This document shows positions 36,102 through 47,379 of a DNA stretch of 64,000 nt, in pieces (the first letter of the stretch is position 1; the number at the start of each line of letters is the position of its first letter). Below the pieces are notes generated by a model. It was not told where the DNA came from, searched no databases, and saw only the letters and a program-made list of their open reading frames with translations. Location: the NCBI GenBank assembly GCA_031310005.1, contig CM062383.1, forward strand, positions 2,294,001 through 2,358,000, written 5' to 3'. A program made the position numbers and the translations under genes. This stretch comes from Dactylellina haptotyla (Eukaryota > Ascomycota > Orbiliomycetes > Orbiliales > Orbiliaceae).

Positions 36102-36824
36102 CTTTGGGGCTTGAAGATATTCAAAGGATAGGCTGAGAACGGGGTGTCGTAGTTTATGACACAGAAAGGTTCCAACGCCGCAGCGACCTGGCAAACTGTT
36201 CGAAAGTTAGCAGTGTGAGGTTTGATTGAGGGCCCCAGACGGTATGATGTGATCACATCAATTTTATATATTCACATATCATCGATATCACGGCTGGGAG
36301 GCACGTACGCAGATGGGAACAGTGGGCGGTACCTTGGCGGCAGGACAGCCTGGTGGGTGTTGTGCGTGTGTCCTCAGCGGCGGTGATCTCAACACCTGGC
36401 CCACAGATCGTAGGGGGTCGGGCGGCGGATTCGATGCGATGTGCCTCGTAAACACCGGTGCGAAGATGGCGATGTCGGTGGTGATGGGGCCACCACCGGA
36501 TTATAAATTCATTCAATTAATATAATAAATCGAGTAATTGCGGTTGGTGACCACGCTGTCAGTTGGGCGAGCGACTTGCAGGTGGGATGACGGCACGGAA
36601 CAGCAGGAACCCAATGCGCCAGACCCCCCGGCATCGAGCTAGCCCGCATCCGCTCCCCACCCCTGCCACCTCGAACTTTTGCTTCAACGTTCGCCCGGAA
36701 CGAAACGAACACCCGACCTCGAGGACGACCGCCCTATTCACGCCCTCAGAACTACTCGCGCAGAGGTGGAGGAAACCGGAGCGTGGTATGTGTGTATAGC
36801 TGATGCATATCATCTCCTCACCCA
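36102..36824. other. Divergent promoter region of USA1-like gene and MSS51
   Basis: 720 bp between the two divergent starts. No additional gene is supported. Confidence 0.5.
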
Positions 36825-38542
36825 ATGAAGTCCTCTCGATCAATTTCGACCGCCCTCCGAGGATGTTCCTGCCCCGGCACTCCCCGAACAGACCCAATCA
36901 GAGCTGCCCGCATCCTGCCCCGCCATGCCCTTCCCGCCAGACAATATAGCAGCGCCTCACGGCCGCTACGATCGGTATTCTCGTTCCTAGGGCGTGATGA
37001 TCCGGACAACAAGGTCCCGGAACCTGGTTTCCCCATCCAGCTCTCCCACGAACGTCGCAAGGAACGAATCAAGCAAGTCAAGGAATCATGGAAACACCCA
37101 AAACCACAAAAGATATCAGCCATACCCAATCTCTCTCAGGAAAACCTATTCCACCCGCTCTCCCAGTCGCCAATACCAGAAATGAGGGCTATGGGACAGA
37201 GAATTCGAGAACGAGCTGTCTGTCCGGTTGATGTAACCCACGAAGTCGGGAAGCACCAGGTCAACTTTGAGTGTCCGGACTGCGGTATTCCGATATATTG
37301 TTGCGAGGAGCACTGGATGGACGACTACCAGAACCACGTTTTGGTCTGCGAGACCTTGCGTGAGATCAATGAAGACGAGCACGATCTAAGATCCGGCCGA
37401 GAGTTCCCAGAGTTCGAATACCAACTGTTGGAACAGGAGGACGATTGTTTGATCAACTTTACCAATTGGGATACCTTCCTGTACACCAGAGAATTCGAGG
37501 CTGTTAACGACATGCGGTCTCTACGACAAGTTACAAAACTGCTCACCTACCCGGTGACTGTTGGGAGCATCATTCACGAGCTTAGCCCTTATAACCTGAA
37601 CAATCGATTGACATACGAAGGATTGAAGAGTCTTGCAGGTATTTCCTTCATATCCCATTTTCCATCTTACAGCCACCAGTATACTAACTTGTATTCGATC
37701 CAGCCACAAGATATTCTCTCCATCCAGTCCTCGCCGGTGGTGACGGTACTCTCAGAAACCAAAAACAGATCCCACCACCCATGAGGATATTTGTAATAGG
37801 CGCCCGTGGTGAAGCTTCACTCCCACGAGAAGTCTGGGCGCAGCTTCCCTTCATGTTTCCACGTGTAAACTTCCATCTCGCCTTCATCGGACCCGAAGTC
37901 TTCCTCAACCGCCCAAGACATCTCGACTGGCCGCCACCTCCACGCTCTCCTGGAAACCCCTTTGGAACACTCTACGAACGCCCAGCTCCTCGTATGAAGA
38001 TCTCAAGCGTAAACGAGTACTTCCACACGCTTCACAAAACCGGAACCTTCGCACCCTACGATCCTTACTTTGACGTCTTCGTCCTCTTCCATCCGGGATT
38101 CAGCCATCCGGCAAATATGACAGATTGGGAGCAGACCCTACCCATGCTTCTGGAAACAAAGTGTCCAATCATCGTGACAGGATATACAAAAGAGGATATG
38201 GATAACGATGTAGAATGGGTACATCAAACTGCGAAGGGAGAATTCGACGTCCTGATGGAGCCCGGCGAGAATCGATTCAGTAGTTTGAGATGGAACATTC
38301 TAGAGTATGATCACCCGATATTTACCCGTAAAACAAGTAAAAGCTAATCGATATTCTTAGGAACGATCCAAGCGCGGGATTAAGTCAGAGCAATTGGGGC
38401 GTTTGGGCGTTTAGAGGAAAGAGGTATGCTACTACTATCCCCAGTTTGCAAGTCGTACAGTACAGACTTCTCTAACCGAATCTTTTTCTATAGATACGAG
38501 ACGATGCATCGTGTGACCACGCCAGAGGTCATCCAACTGTAA
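36825..38542 (+). CDS. MSS51: Mss51, mitochondrial COX1 translational activator (MYND-type zinc finger)
   Basis: Exons 36825-37638, 37704-38304, 38361-38423 and 38494-38542 give 508 aa. The joins restore conserved blocks: LKSLAATRYSLHPPV, WNILENDPSAGLSQSNWGVWAFRGKRYETM. Intron 2 uses the GTATGA donor at 38305; the later GT sites break the frame. The N-terminus is Arg/Ser-rich without acidic residues, a mitochondrial targeting signal. Residues ~125-175 are the Mss51 zinc finger (CPVDVTHEVGKHQVNFECP, CCEEHW, HVLVCETL). The second half is the Mss51 C-terminal domain (IFVIGARGEASLP, RVNFHLAFIGPE, VLFHPGFSHP). The family activates COX1 mRNA translation and couples it to cytochrome oxidase assembly at the inner membrane. 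Confidence 0.92.
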
Positions 38543-39491
38543 CGTGTATATAATATATATCGCCAATATTTTGTATATAGCTCACAAACTATGATGAACC
38601 AACTAGATTTTAAAAAATAGTCTTCATAATTGGTGACACTGTATTAGTGTAGGGTGAATTTGGAGATCTCAATAGTTAAAGAATATCTATGACTCTTGTG
38701 AGTGGATCGGTGGGTTTTATATCTTATTAATAGAACCGTCCGCCTGGACCCCCACCGCACCCGAGCGTCGGGCCAATACGATGCTGTAAATAGTTTAATC
38801 AGAAGAGCACTTTCTAAAACCGGGATGTTATTGCAATTACCCGCCTTTTAGCAAGAGGCGGGCGTTGGTGGGGCCCGCTGCCCGGCTGCGTTGGGCCGGA
38901 CGTCGAAACAACAACGAAACAACGACAGAAAAGTTGGAGAGACGCACCGGCGGAGAGGCCACTTGTTCTCACAACGTCAAAGCTGCTGACACCGTGGCGC
39001 CAAAGTGCTGAATCTCGTCCCTTCTTCCCTTCGCATATCGCCTCCTCGTTTATAGAAACAGTCAGTTCTCGAAATTGCAGGTCAATTGGCTCCGCCCACA
39101 GTGCGTTTCCTGCCATCTGCCCGTGCCTGGCGCCGCGCCTGCTCCGTTGGATTCTTGACAGCCTGTTCAAACCGACCCAACCCTAAGTTCTCCCACGGCG
39201 TCGGGAAGCTACAAGAACACGGCAAATTGGCCCTATGGATCTCGCATAGTTTCGTTCTCACTGGACCGCCGTTTCTACATCCCGTGCTGCCGCCTTTTTT
39301 TATTTTTTATTTTTTAATTGGGTCCGGGTTGGCTTGCAATTGCTTAGCTGTACAGACAGCTGCGTCTCTTGCCTCCGCCGTCTTCTTCCCTTACCTCGAA
39401 GCTTCCACTTAGCATATAAACCCACCCGGAGTTCCGATCTGCGCACCGACCATTTGATTCCTGGCCTGTAAAGGCTTCTATTCCATCCAAA
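38543..39491. other. Promoter region of LHS1
   Basis: About 950 bp upstream of the ER chaperone, with a T-rich tract at ~39296-39318. I looked for an unfolded-protein-response element and saw no exact match. Confidence 0.5.
39415..39420 (+). promoter_or_regulatory. TATA box of the LHS1 gene
   Basis: TATAAA 72 bases upstream of the start codon, within AGCATATAAACCC, a usual position for a strongly inducible fungal gene. Confidence 0.5.
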
Positions 39492-42400
39492 ATGCGCTAC
39501 ACGAACCGCACAACCACCATTGCGGTCCTCTCCCTCTGCTTCTCCTCCCTCGCCGCGTCTGCTTCCATCCTCGGCATTGACTATGGCACCGAATTCATCA
39601 AGGCTGCCTTGGTCAAGCCCGGTATCCCTATGGAGATCGTCTTGACCAAGGATTCTAAACGAAAAGAAGTTGCCGCGGTGGCCTTCAAACCTAAATCGTC
39701 AACTCACGCTCCCGGAACCAGCCCGGAAAGATTATACGGCGTCGATGCTGTCAACTTTGCGGCTCGATACCCGGACGATGTCTACCCGAACTTGAAGCAA
39801 CTCCTCGCTGTCTACGAATCCAATGATGAGAGAGTGACGGGCTATCAGGAGCGCTTCCCAAACCTAAGAATGATCATGTCACCCACAGCTGGCCGTTCCA
39901 CCGTTGAATTTCTGAGTAACGCTGCTCCAGAGGGTAAATTCTCCCTGGAAGAACTGATTGCAATGCAACTCTCATCTATCCGCAGATCTGGAGAAGCTCT
40001 TGCCAACGATGGAAACATGATCACGGACTGTGTTCTCACCGTGCCTGCGTACTTTACAAACGAAGAGAGACATGCAATCATCACTGCCTCCGAGATGGCA
40101 GGTATGAACGTCATGGAACTCATGAGTGACGGTGTTGCCGTGGGCTTGAATTATGCCATCCCTAGGACCTTCACTGCCGACACCCGTGGCGAAATTCACA
40201 TCGTTTACGATATGGGTGCAGGATCTACCACCGCTACCGTCGTTCAGATTCGAGGCAAGACCATCAAGGAAGGCGGCCGGAACAAGACCGTCACTGATGT
40301 CTCGGCTCTCGGTGTTGGGTTTGACCGATCTCTCGGAGGCGATACCTTCAACCAGAAGATGTACGATATCCTCCTCAAGGAGTTTACCGAAAGTAAAGCT
40401 GGAAAGAAGCTCGCAGAGGAGAAAGGAAAGCCGATCAAGGAGCTGTTGACTGGAAAGCAAGTCGCCAAGCTGTGGAAGGAAGCGTCCCGTATTAGGCACA
40501 TACTTAGTGCAAACAACGAGGCTGTCAGCTCTATCGAGAGTCTGTTCCCAGATGTCGACTTCCGAAGCAGGAAGATTCAAAGGGCTGAACTGGAAGAGCA
40601 GCTTCAGGAATATGCCGTCAGAATTGCCAAGCCAATTATCGATTCAGTTGACAAGATTAAGGGTGGTCTCGGAGAAGTCGATAGTATCATTCTCTTTGGA
40701 GGTGGTGTGAGAGCACCGTTTGTCCAGAAGATTTTGACTGACCTCGCTGGCGATAAGATTTCGAAGAACGTCAACGGTGATGAAGCGGCCGTTATGGGAG
40801 CTACTTTCCGTGGTGCCTCTTTGAGCAAGCTCTTCAGGGTCAAGGATATTCGAGTTCAGGATGTCAGCTCCTACACTGTTGGAATGACCTATAACTCCGA
40901 AGCAACTGGAAAAGGTATGATCCGTATCACATTCGTGATAAAAAGCATTTGATACTAACTGCGCTGTCTAGAGCTCGACCAACACCTCTTCCTTGCCCCC
41001 GCTTGGCGTGGACACAGCCGATTCGTTCCCTTCAAGATGACCAATGATTTCAGCTTCAACCTCTACCAAATCCTTGGGAGTCATATTGTCCCAGACACTC
41101 CTAGAGAACAACTTATCAAGGTCACGACAACAAATCTGACAGATACCCTTGCCAAGCTCAAGGCTGATTATAACTGTCTCGAAAACACAATCGTGACAAC
41201 CATTGATGTCAAGATTGGAGAGAAGTTCGGCTTCCCAGAAGTTCAAGGTGGTGATGTCGGCTGCGAATACGAAGAGAAACCAGGAGGTATTGTTGATGAT
41301 GTTAAAGGATTCTTCGGTTTCGGAGGGAAAGATAAGGACCAAAAGGTCTTGAAGGACGATGAAAAGTCATCATCATCTTCCACAAAGACAACCAAGTCCA
41401 AGACAACGTCCGCGGCTCCAACACCAACTGGTGAGAACGGCAAGCCAATTGTCAGAATTCCAATCTCGTTCACCGTTGAGCGGGCTGGTTTGATCCCACT
41501 CCCGGAAAAAGTCTTCACTGCCTCGAAGGAGAAGCTTAGTGTCTTTGACCAAGATGATATCACTCGAGTCAAGCGCGAAGAAGCAAGAAACAGCTTGGAA
41601 GCATTCACCTACCACGCTACCGAACTTCTCGGATCCGATGCGTTCATCGCTGTCTCCACCGAAGAGCAACGACAGGCCCTCCAAGCTAAGATCGATGAAG
41701 TCTCCGAATGGATCTACACCCACGAAGCCGATATAGCAGACCGCAAGGTCCTTGTTGACAAGCTCAAGGAGTTGAAAGACCTCGAAGAACCAATCACCCA
41801 TAGACGAAAGGAAGCCTCAAAGCGACCTGACGGTCTCACCCGCCTCAACACCAACCTGAAGGACATCAAGAAGCTTGCGGAGAAGATGAGATCTGCTGTG
41901 GCCAAACACACTCTAGATCTTGAGAGCTGGTCAAGCTACTCTACCAAGTTCGTCGCCAGCGTTAGCTCTTCCGAGGCAGCTGCCTCCGCTTCTTCTGCAT
42001 CCGCCGCGGCCGAGGCTAGTAAGAGCGCCGAAGCCGCTGCTGCTGAAGAGTCTAGCAAGTCAGCAGAGGCCTCAGCGAGCGGAGATCTAGAAGACTCCGA
42101 GGAGTCTTCGACCAGCACCACTTCTACCAAGACTAAGAAGGCCAAGCCAAAGTCGACTAAGAAGCCGACTCCTACCCCTGCGCCAGCAGTCTTGTACAGC
42201 CAGGCAGATATCGATGATCTCGAATCCGCTGCTGCAGATGCTCAGAAATGGTTAGCCGAGAAGACGAAGGAACAAGACGTCCTCAAGCCCCATGAAGCCC
42301 CAGTTCTCCTATCTAAGGATCTCACATCTCGAAGTCACAAGCTCGAGAAGGAGATCAAGAAACTCTCCGGACGAACCAAGTCCAACTATGCACCACCGCC

Positions 42401-42695
42401 ACCGCCACCGCCCACCAAGCCAAAGATTCCGCTCACAAAGGAGAGGAAGGCCAAGATTGCAGCCGCCAAGAAGAAGCTTGATCTCGGATCCGTCGATGGA
42501 GTAGAAGGGTTCGAGTCCAGCATCGAAAGGATGCTCGAGGGTATGAGCGACGAGGAGCTTAACAAGATGGTCGAGAATATGGATAAGGAAAAGGAAGCCG
42601 AGAAGAACAAGACCGGAGAAGGTGAGAAGCCAGTGGAAGAAGACACCGCCAAGGCGGAAGAACCGGCCAAGCCAAGCAAGCACGATGAATTGTAG
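39492..42695 (+). CDS. LHS1: ER-lumenal Hsp70-family chaperone Lhs1/HYOU1 (Grp170)
   Basis: Exons 39492-40914 and 40972-42695 join at ATGKE-LDQHLF to give 1048 aa; the 57-nt intron has a TACTAAC branch site. A signal peptide (VLSLCFSSLAASA) is followed at once by the Hsp70 phosphate-1 motif GIDYGTEFIKAALV. Phosphate 2 is YDMGAGSTTATVVQ and the adenosine motif is LFGGGVRAPFV. The extended C-terminal half, with an acidic Ala/Ser/Glu-rich insert, is the Grp170 type. The last four residues are HDEL, the ER retrieval signal. Lhs1 is a nucleotide-exchange factor for Kar2/BiP and aids import into the ER. Length and order match the family. Neighbouring ERAD genes (USA1-like, UBX2-like) act in the same compartment. 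Confidence 0.95.
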
Positions 42696-42999
42696 ATTCT
42701 GTTTTTTGTTTGGCGCCCGTTGAATTGTAGCATCTTCTCCTTTCCTCTGCATATTTGGATTCTGTTGTGTATAGAGACATTACATTTTTAAAAATATTAA
42801 ATTTTTGATGAGAAATAACTACAGGGGTATTTTTCTTTCAATATGGTGGATTTCATAGTAAAAATGTGTAACAAAATGTATCAACTAGTCTATTCTCTCG
42901 CACTCTAAACATACTAAATTAACGCATAAATTACATTCTGTATAGACGGCATTCTGGAATATCTATAATTCTTCCCCAATTAAGACGAGGTGTACGTCT
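42696..42999. other. Convergent 3' flanks
   Basis: Short AT-rich stretch between the LHS1 stop and the end of the Thr-rich secreted gene. No feature seen. Confidence 0.5.
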
Positions 43000-43900
43000 T
43001 TAAGTGGCAGTAACAGTAGTCTATTCCGTTATATTAGTTCCTCATCCAAACTATGAGTCTTAAAGGCCACAAGTTAAGAAACTTACCGTCTTCTCTTGAG
43101 TAACAGTTGTAGTTCCATTTCCCGTAACAGTAAAATCCACCGTGGTAGTTCCAGTTATCGTCCCAGACGAAGCGGACTTGAAAACCGTGAAAGTCTTCCA
43201 GTTGGTATGCGTACTGGTACCGTCCGCAGTCACAGTTCTCCACGGGTTCCCTAGGCACTTGCACAGCTTCTGTAGCATGCTGCTCGAGAAGCGCGCCCAA
43301 CTAGATGGACGACCAGTAGCAGATGTTCTGTTCGCTCGCTTTTCTAGTCCCTCTTCTTCCAGAAGGATCGAACGCTTGATTATATCCCCTGTCGCTGGGT
43401 CATCTAATACGAGGGCGTTAACGGCCGTTCCGGTAGACCTTACAGCTATAGCGCCGGATGTTGTCGTTGCTACAAATTTAGTAAAATGCGAGTCAGAATA
43501 TTATCTATTATTCTTGCATATCACAGTAGGTTAGGGAATATATCTTCTTACCAGTCGTCCGCCGGCGAACAGTCACCGTTTTCGTGCCCTTGATTTGGGT
43601 GACTTTACGCCGTTCAGTTTTGGTTCTCGTCTTAGTCACTTTATATTTGGCGGCGCGAGTGACGGTGACGGTAGAGGTCACGCTGATGGTATTCTTTTCT
43701 ATTGTTGCCGTCTGGGCCGCGCACCAAGCTTTGACACTAGAAGAAGATGCTTTGACAGCGTCGATGTAGCGGCGGAAACTACGATTGTTGCAAATGCCGG
43801 TTTTATTGCCCGTGGCAAAACTGTGCGGTTCCAGATCCATTAACGTTAACGCAGATGCGAGTAATGGAAACACCGTGATTGAAGCTAAAGAGATCCGCAT
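43000..43900 (-). CDS. Thr-rich secreted protein with Kex2-type sites
   Basis: Exons 43900-43552, 43469-43087 and 43020-43000 give 250 aa. A signal peptide is clear (MRISLASITVFPLLASALT). Four Cys are scattered, including GICNNRS, AWCAAQ and a KLCKC pair. The middle is Thr/Lys/Arg-rich (TVTVTRAAKYKVTKTRTKT). Two dibasic Lys-Arg pairs at 148-149 and 160-161 (LEKR followed by Ala) are classic Kex2 cleavage sites, suggesting a processed precursor. The C-terminus is Thr/Gly-rich (GTITGTTTVDFTVTGNGTT). The last exon encodes seven codons; without that splice the frame ends 9 codons beyond the exon. Family not recognised; a secreted wall or effector-like protein is a guess. Confidence 0.6.
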
Positions 43901-44975
43901 TTTGTGGTGATGAATCGTTTATGAGCTAGGGATGCTGGGTAGCTCGTATATCGATAATTGAGTAATCTTTCTGAAGGTTTTTTAATTTTTTAAAATAATG
44001 ATTAAAGGGACAGAAATTCCGGTAAGGCATGGTCGAGTTCCCAGAAGTAAGGCATAGCCTTATGTATGATATAAAAATTCTTTTCATCATAAAGTTAAAT
44101 TATGGAGCCCTGGATCCCCGTGTCAGGATTGAAGTTTATTTGGAGAGTCTATATGAATATTCTGCCATAGGATTAGGTTTTGCCGCTTCAAGTACCATTC
44201 GGAACTGCCTAGTCCCTGGATAAGGCTAAGATTAACATAAAAGAAAGTTCGATTATTACTCAAGAACCGACGGTCGTTTCCGGTGAAGAGAAAGTGTGGC
44301 TATATAGAAGCTTAAAGAAATCCAGATCGAGAAAGAAAAAGAGAACATCTAAAGACATCCGAAATCGCGGTCCGGAGCATCTTTGTGCTCACGAAAATTT
44401 GGTACTACGACAGGCCTGCAGGGAATGATATTGCCTCAAGAGTCTGGTTCGGCTCTACCTATATGACTTAAAGATTATTATTGGCACGAAATATATTGAT
44501 ACTAAAATAGAACATTTAAATTCCTTTTGTAAAGATCTCGAATACTGTGTTGAAGATGTGGTATCTCAAAATGCGGGAATACGTACAAAAACGAGCGCAA
44601 TACCATTACCATGTTAATTTCCATCTCCATTAAAAAGGCTTTTGGCTTCATCGGAATACAGGATCGTACAAGCAAAAAAATAACGAGGAAAAGAATAACC
44701 GGTAGTAAAACATTCACAGGCGAAAAGAATCGAGCAGAATAATAAAATGGAATCCAGAGACGCTAAGTGAGGAGAAAATTGAAAAGCAAGGTCGCAGCAG
44801 GGAAAGGCTGCACTCAAAACAAGCAAAAGGTCCTCCCAATACCCATTAGACCCCGAAATGCCACTGATAGAACCGCAAAATTATGCCGTAACGAGTAACA
44901 GACCATTGTACCAAAGAAGATGCTAGTGATATCGAGCAAACCCATTTAGAAAGTACCAACCACGCTTCATGTCCT
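43901..44975. other. Intergenic, 1.1 kb
   Basis: AT-rich; short frames only. It contains the promoter of the Thr-rich gene and the 3' flank of the DUF4484 gene. No repeats or tRNA seen. Confidence 0.5.
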
Positions 44976-47379
44976 TCAGCACAGCTTCACCCCGCAAATC
45001 ATCATTCCGCTTCGCTCAACCATCGCGTCACGCCTAAACCACAATCTAGTAACCTCTTTCAAGAACTTTTCGTCATTCGTGCTCCATTGGTCGAGTCCCA
45101 ATCTCAGCATATCCTCGGGACTCACAAAAACCCAGCGCTCCTCGTCATCAATACCGCTATCGCCTCGGTAGGCGAATCCTTCCGTGTCAGGTGGCGCGAT
45201 TTCACCCTCGTCCTCTCCCAATCCGCTAGCGTCGATGATATCCGCCATTCCACCAACAATACGGCTAGTCATCCTATGGAAATACGCGATAATGTCCATC
45301 TCCGCATTTCCAAGGGGACCGGTACCATCCATGCCAGAAATGCTCAACCCAGTGCTCCGTCTTCTTTGGCGAGCCAAGAAAACTGGTTTCTGCCCGCCAG
45401 GTGTGACAGGTGTGATGTATCCAGTATTCTCATCCTCACTACCAGGTCTCGCTTCCAGTCCCTCAGAATCGCCATCCCCAATATCAACTCGCTGCTCACC
45501 CGCGGAAGCCCACCACATGAAACCCTCATAGGCAAGCTGCGGCCATGACAACTTCTCACAAACGATCTCTTCCGATTCTGAGTGCGAATCTATATCTTTG
45601 AACTGTGGTATCGAACGGGTGGAGATCGTTGAAGTCCGGCGTTCGAGTATTGGCTGCACGATCTCGTCGTTCTCGTCGTATTCATGTATGGAGCTGCCCG
45701 CATCGTCGTCATCGTGAGTATCGGGAACATCGTCCAGGAATGGATTCTCAACGTGATGGCTTGCGTATCGGCTCAAACTTCTTTTGAGGGCCCGGTATCT
45801 TCTGAGATCTCTCTGAGTTGCCTTGAGTTGTTCTCCGGTTGCTGCGATTTCAATCGTTGGCCAAACTTTCTCCGCTGCGTTTTCGCTTTCGGGAGGTGGT
45901 AGTTTGACGAGAATATCATAAAGATCCTTCTTCATGGTCAAAATGCTATCTGTAGTCGCCGCAACCCAACTGCCAAGTTCGCCCGGTGTGTTCAGATCGC
46001 TACCGTTGGTGGTATATGGGAGACCCGAGGCGCGATTCTTGATTTGGGCGGCCTCAACTTCAAGGGTTGGAATATCGTGGACACCAACGCTGAAGAGCGG
46101 TTTCAAGCGAGGTAGCTCGGATGTGATGAGGTCTGCGACGGCAAATGGGATGTTCGAGAGAACCGAAATATCGTAAACTAGCTATCATGTTAACTACGAA
46201 AAAACCCACGTGTGCGCATGGAGAATACCATAAACATACCAAAGTTACATGCTTTCTCAACCGGTGCTTCGGCGACCAATAATATTCTCTTCCTCATAAG
46301 CGCAGCTCGATGAAGAGGGAATATGAGTGGTCCGAAGGTCAATACGAAATCTGGTAGCGAAAGAGCTGGGTGATGGCGCGATAGAGATTGTCCCGGCATA
46401 AGAAGTGCAGTAGCGTCTGATATCGAACGGTGTCGTAGGTGCATTCTTGGCGGGGTTTTGGCTTGTTGGAAGGAAACGGAGCGAGTGATGGCAGGAGAAT
46501 GGGATATGTTCCTGTTGTTGATATGCTGCTCCATGAGTTCGTCCGAGGCTCGGTATAAGTTATAGTACTCTTCGAGCGGTTTATGGTCATCAAGATCGGT
46601 AACGAGTGTTCTGTAAAGATAATTTAAGTATCAGCAAGAGCAAACGAACCACTATCCAGTCCATTTGGGAGGTTGCATACTCGGCTAGGTCTTTCAGGTT
46701 CTGAGCATGCCTCCAACTGCGACCGAGTCTGCCATAGGATAAGGGAACCAGAACTCCAACAGAGAGCATGGTCGAATTCCGAGTGGCGGCACTCGCTGGA
46801 ACGTTTATGAACGCGGAGACTCCGGCGAACGGTTGATGCACAAAGTATCTGTTCTCGTCGGAAACATTGTGAGCAACAAACGATTCAGGGAACGTAAGGG
46901 ACAGGCAATAATAGGGATTCCGTACACCAAATCCTCTCTGAGCTTGTGCAGCCCAGAGGGCAGAGACTTGTATTCTACGCCATCGATGTTCACTGCTCGC
47001 GAGAAAAGACGTCAGTATCGATCTTCTGAGTCGCTTGGATCTCGGGGATCCGCCGGCGGGGTGCACAAACCTCCAGTCGCAGCCTTCTTCCACTCGATCA
47101 AGTAACTACCAACAAGACAACATATCGTGTTAGCCACGGACAGTGCGTCCCCCTCAGCGCGGGGAGGGGTCGAACGGAGGGGGCGATTGCATACCCGGCC
47201 TTGATGTCGAATCTGATCACGAACAGCGCTGCAATTGGCGGCAGATCCATTCCGGAAGCTGTGGTCCCGAGGGCGAGATCGAGGGCGAGGGAGGATTGGC
47301 GATGGAAGGGCGGGTGACGGAGTTCGAGCAGCGAGGGCAGTTTTGGCTGCGGCGGCGGCGGATGTGTTGCGGGCTCCAT
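44976..47379 (-). CDS. DUF4484-type protein (DENN-like, LCHN/Anr2 family)
   Basis: Six exons (47379-47195, 47105-47071, 46992-46926, 46848-46681, 46610-46240, 46177-44976) give 675 aa. Joins restore ALFVIRFDIKAGYLIEWKKA, ATGVNIDGVEYKSLPSGLH, LREDLVYFVHQPFAGVSAF and ACNFVYDISVLSNIPFAVADL. The N-terminal half has the longin/uDENN-like pattern of the LCHN/Anr2 group, with the core DFVLTFGPLIFPLHRAAL, and the C-terminal half (WPQLAYEGFMWWASAGEQ to the end) is the fungal DUF4484 region. Such proteins are thought to be DENN-related regulators of Rab-type trafficking; this is family-level inference. Exon 2 has only 35 nt. I chose ATG 47379 because it directly precedes the conserved block; an upstream in-frame ATG exists at 47478. 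Confidence 0.8.

Noticed and set aside
38305-38347. Apparent frameshift near the end of MSS51
   Set aside because: The later GT donors gave an early stop, but the GTATGA donor at 38305 restores the conserved C-terminus, so the gene is intact.
39176-39200. Possible ER-stress element (CCAA-N10-CCACG-like) before LHS1
   Set aside because: Spacing and the CCAAT box do not match the consensus, so it is not called.
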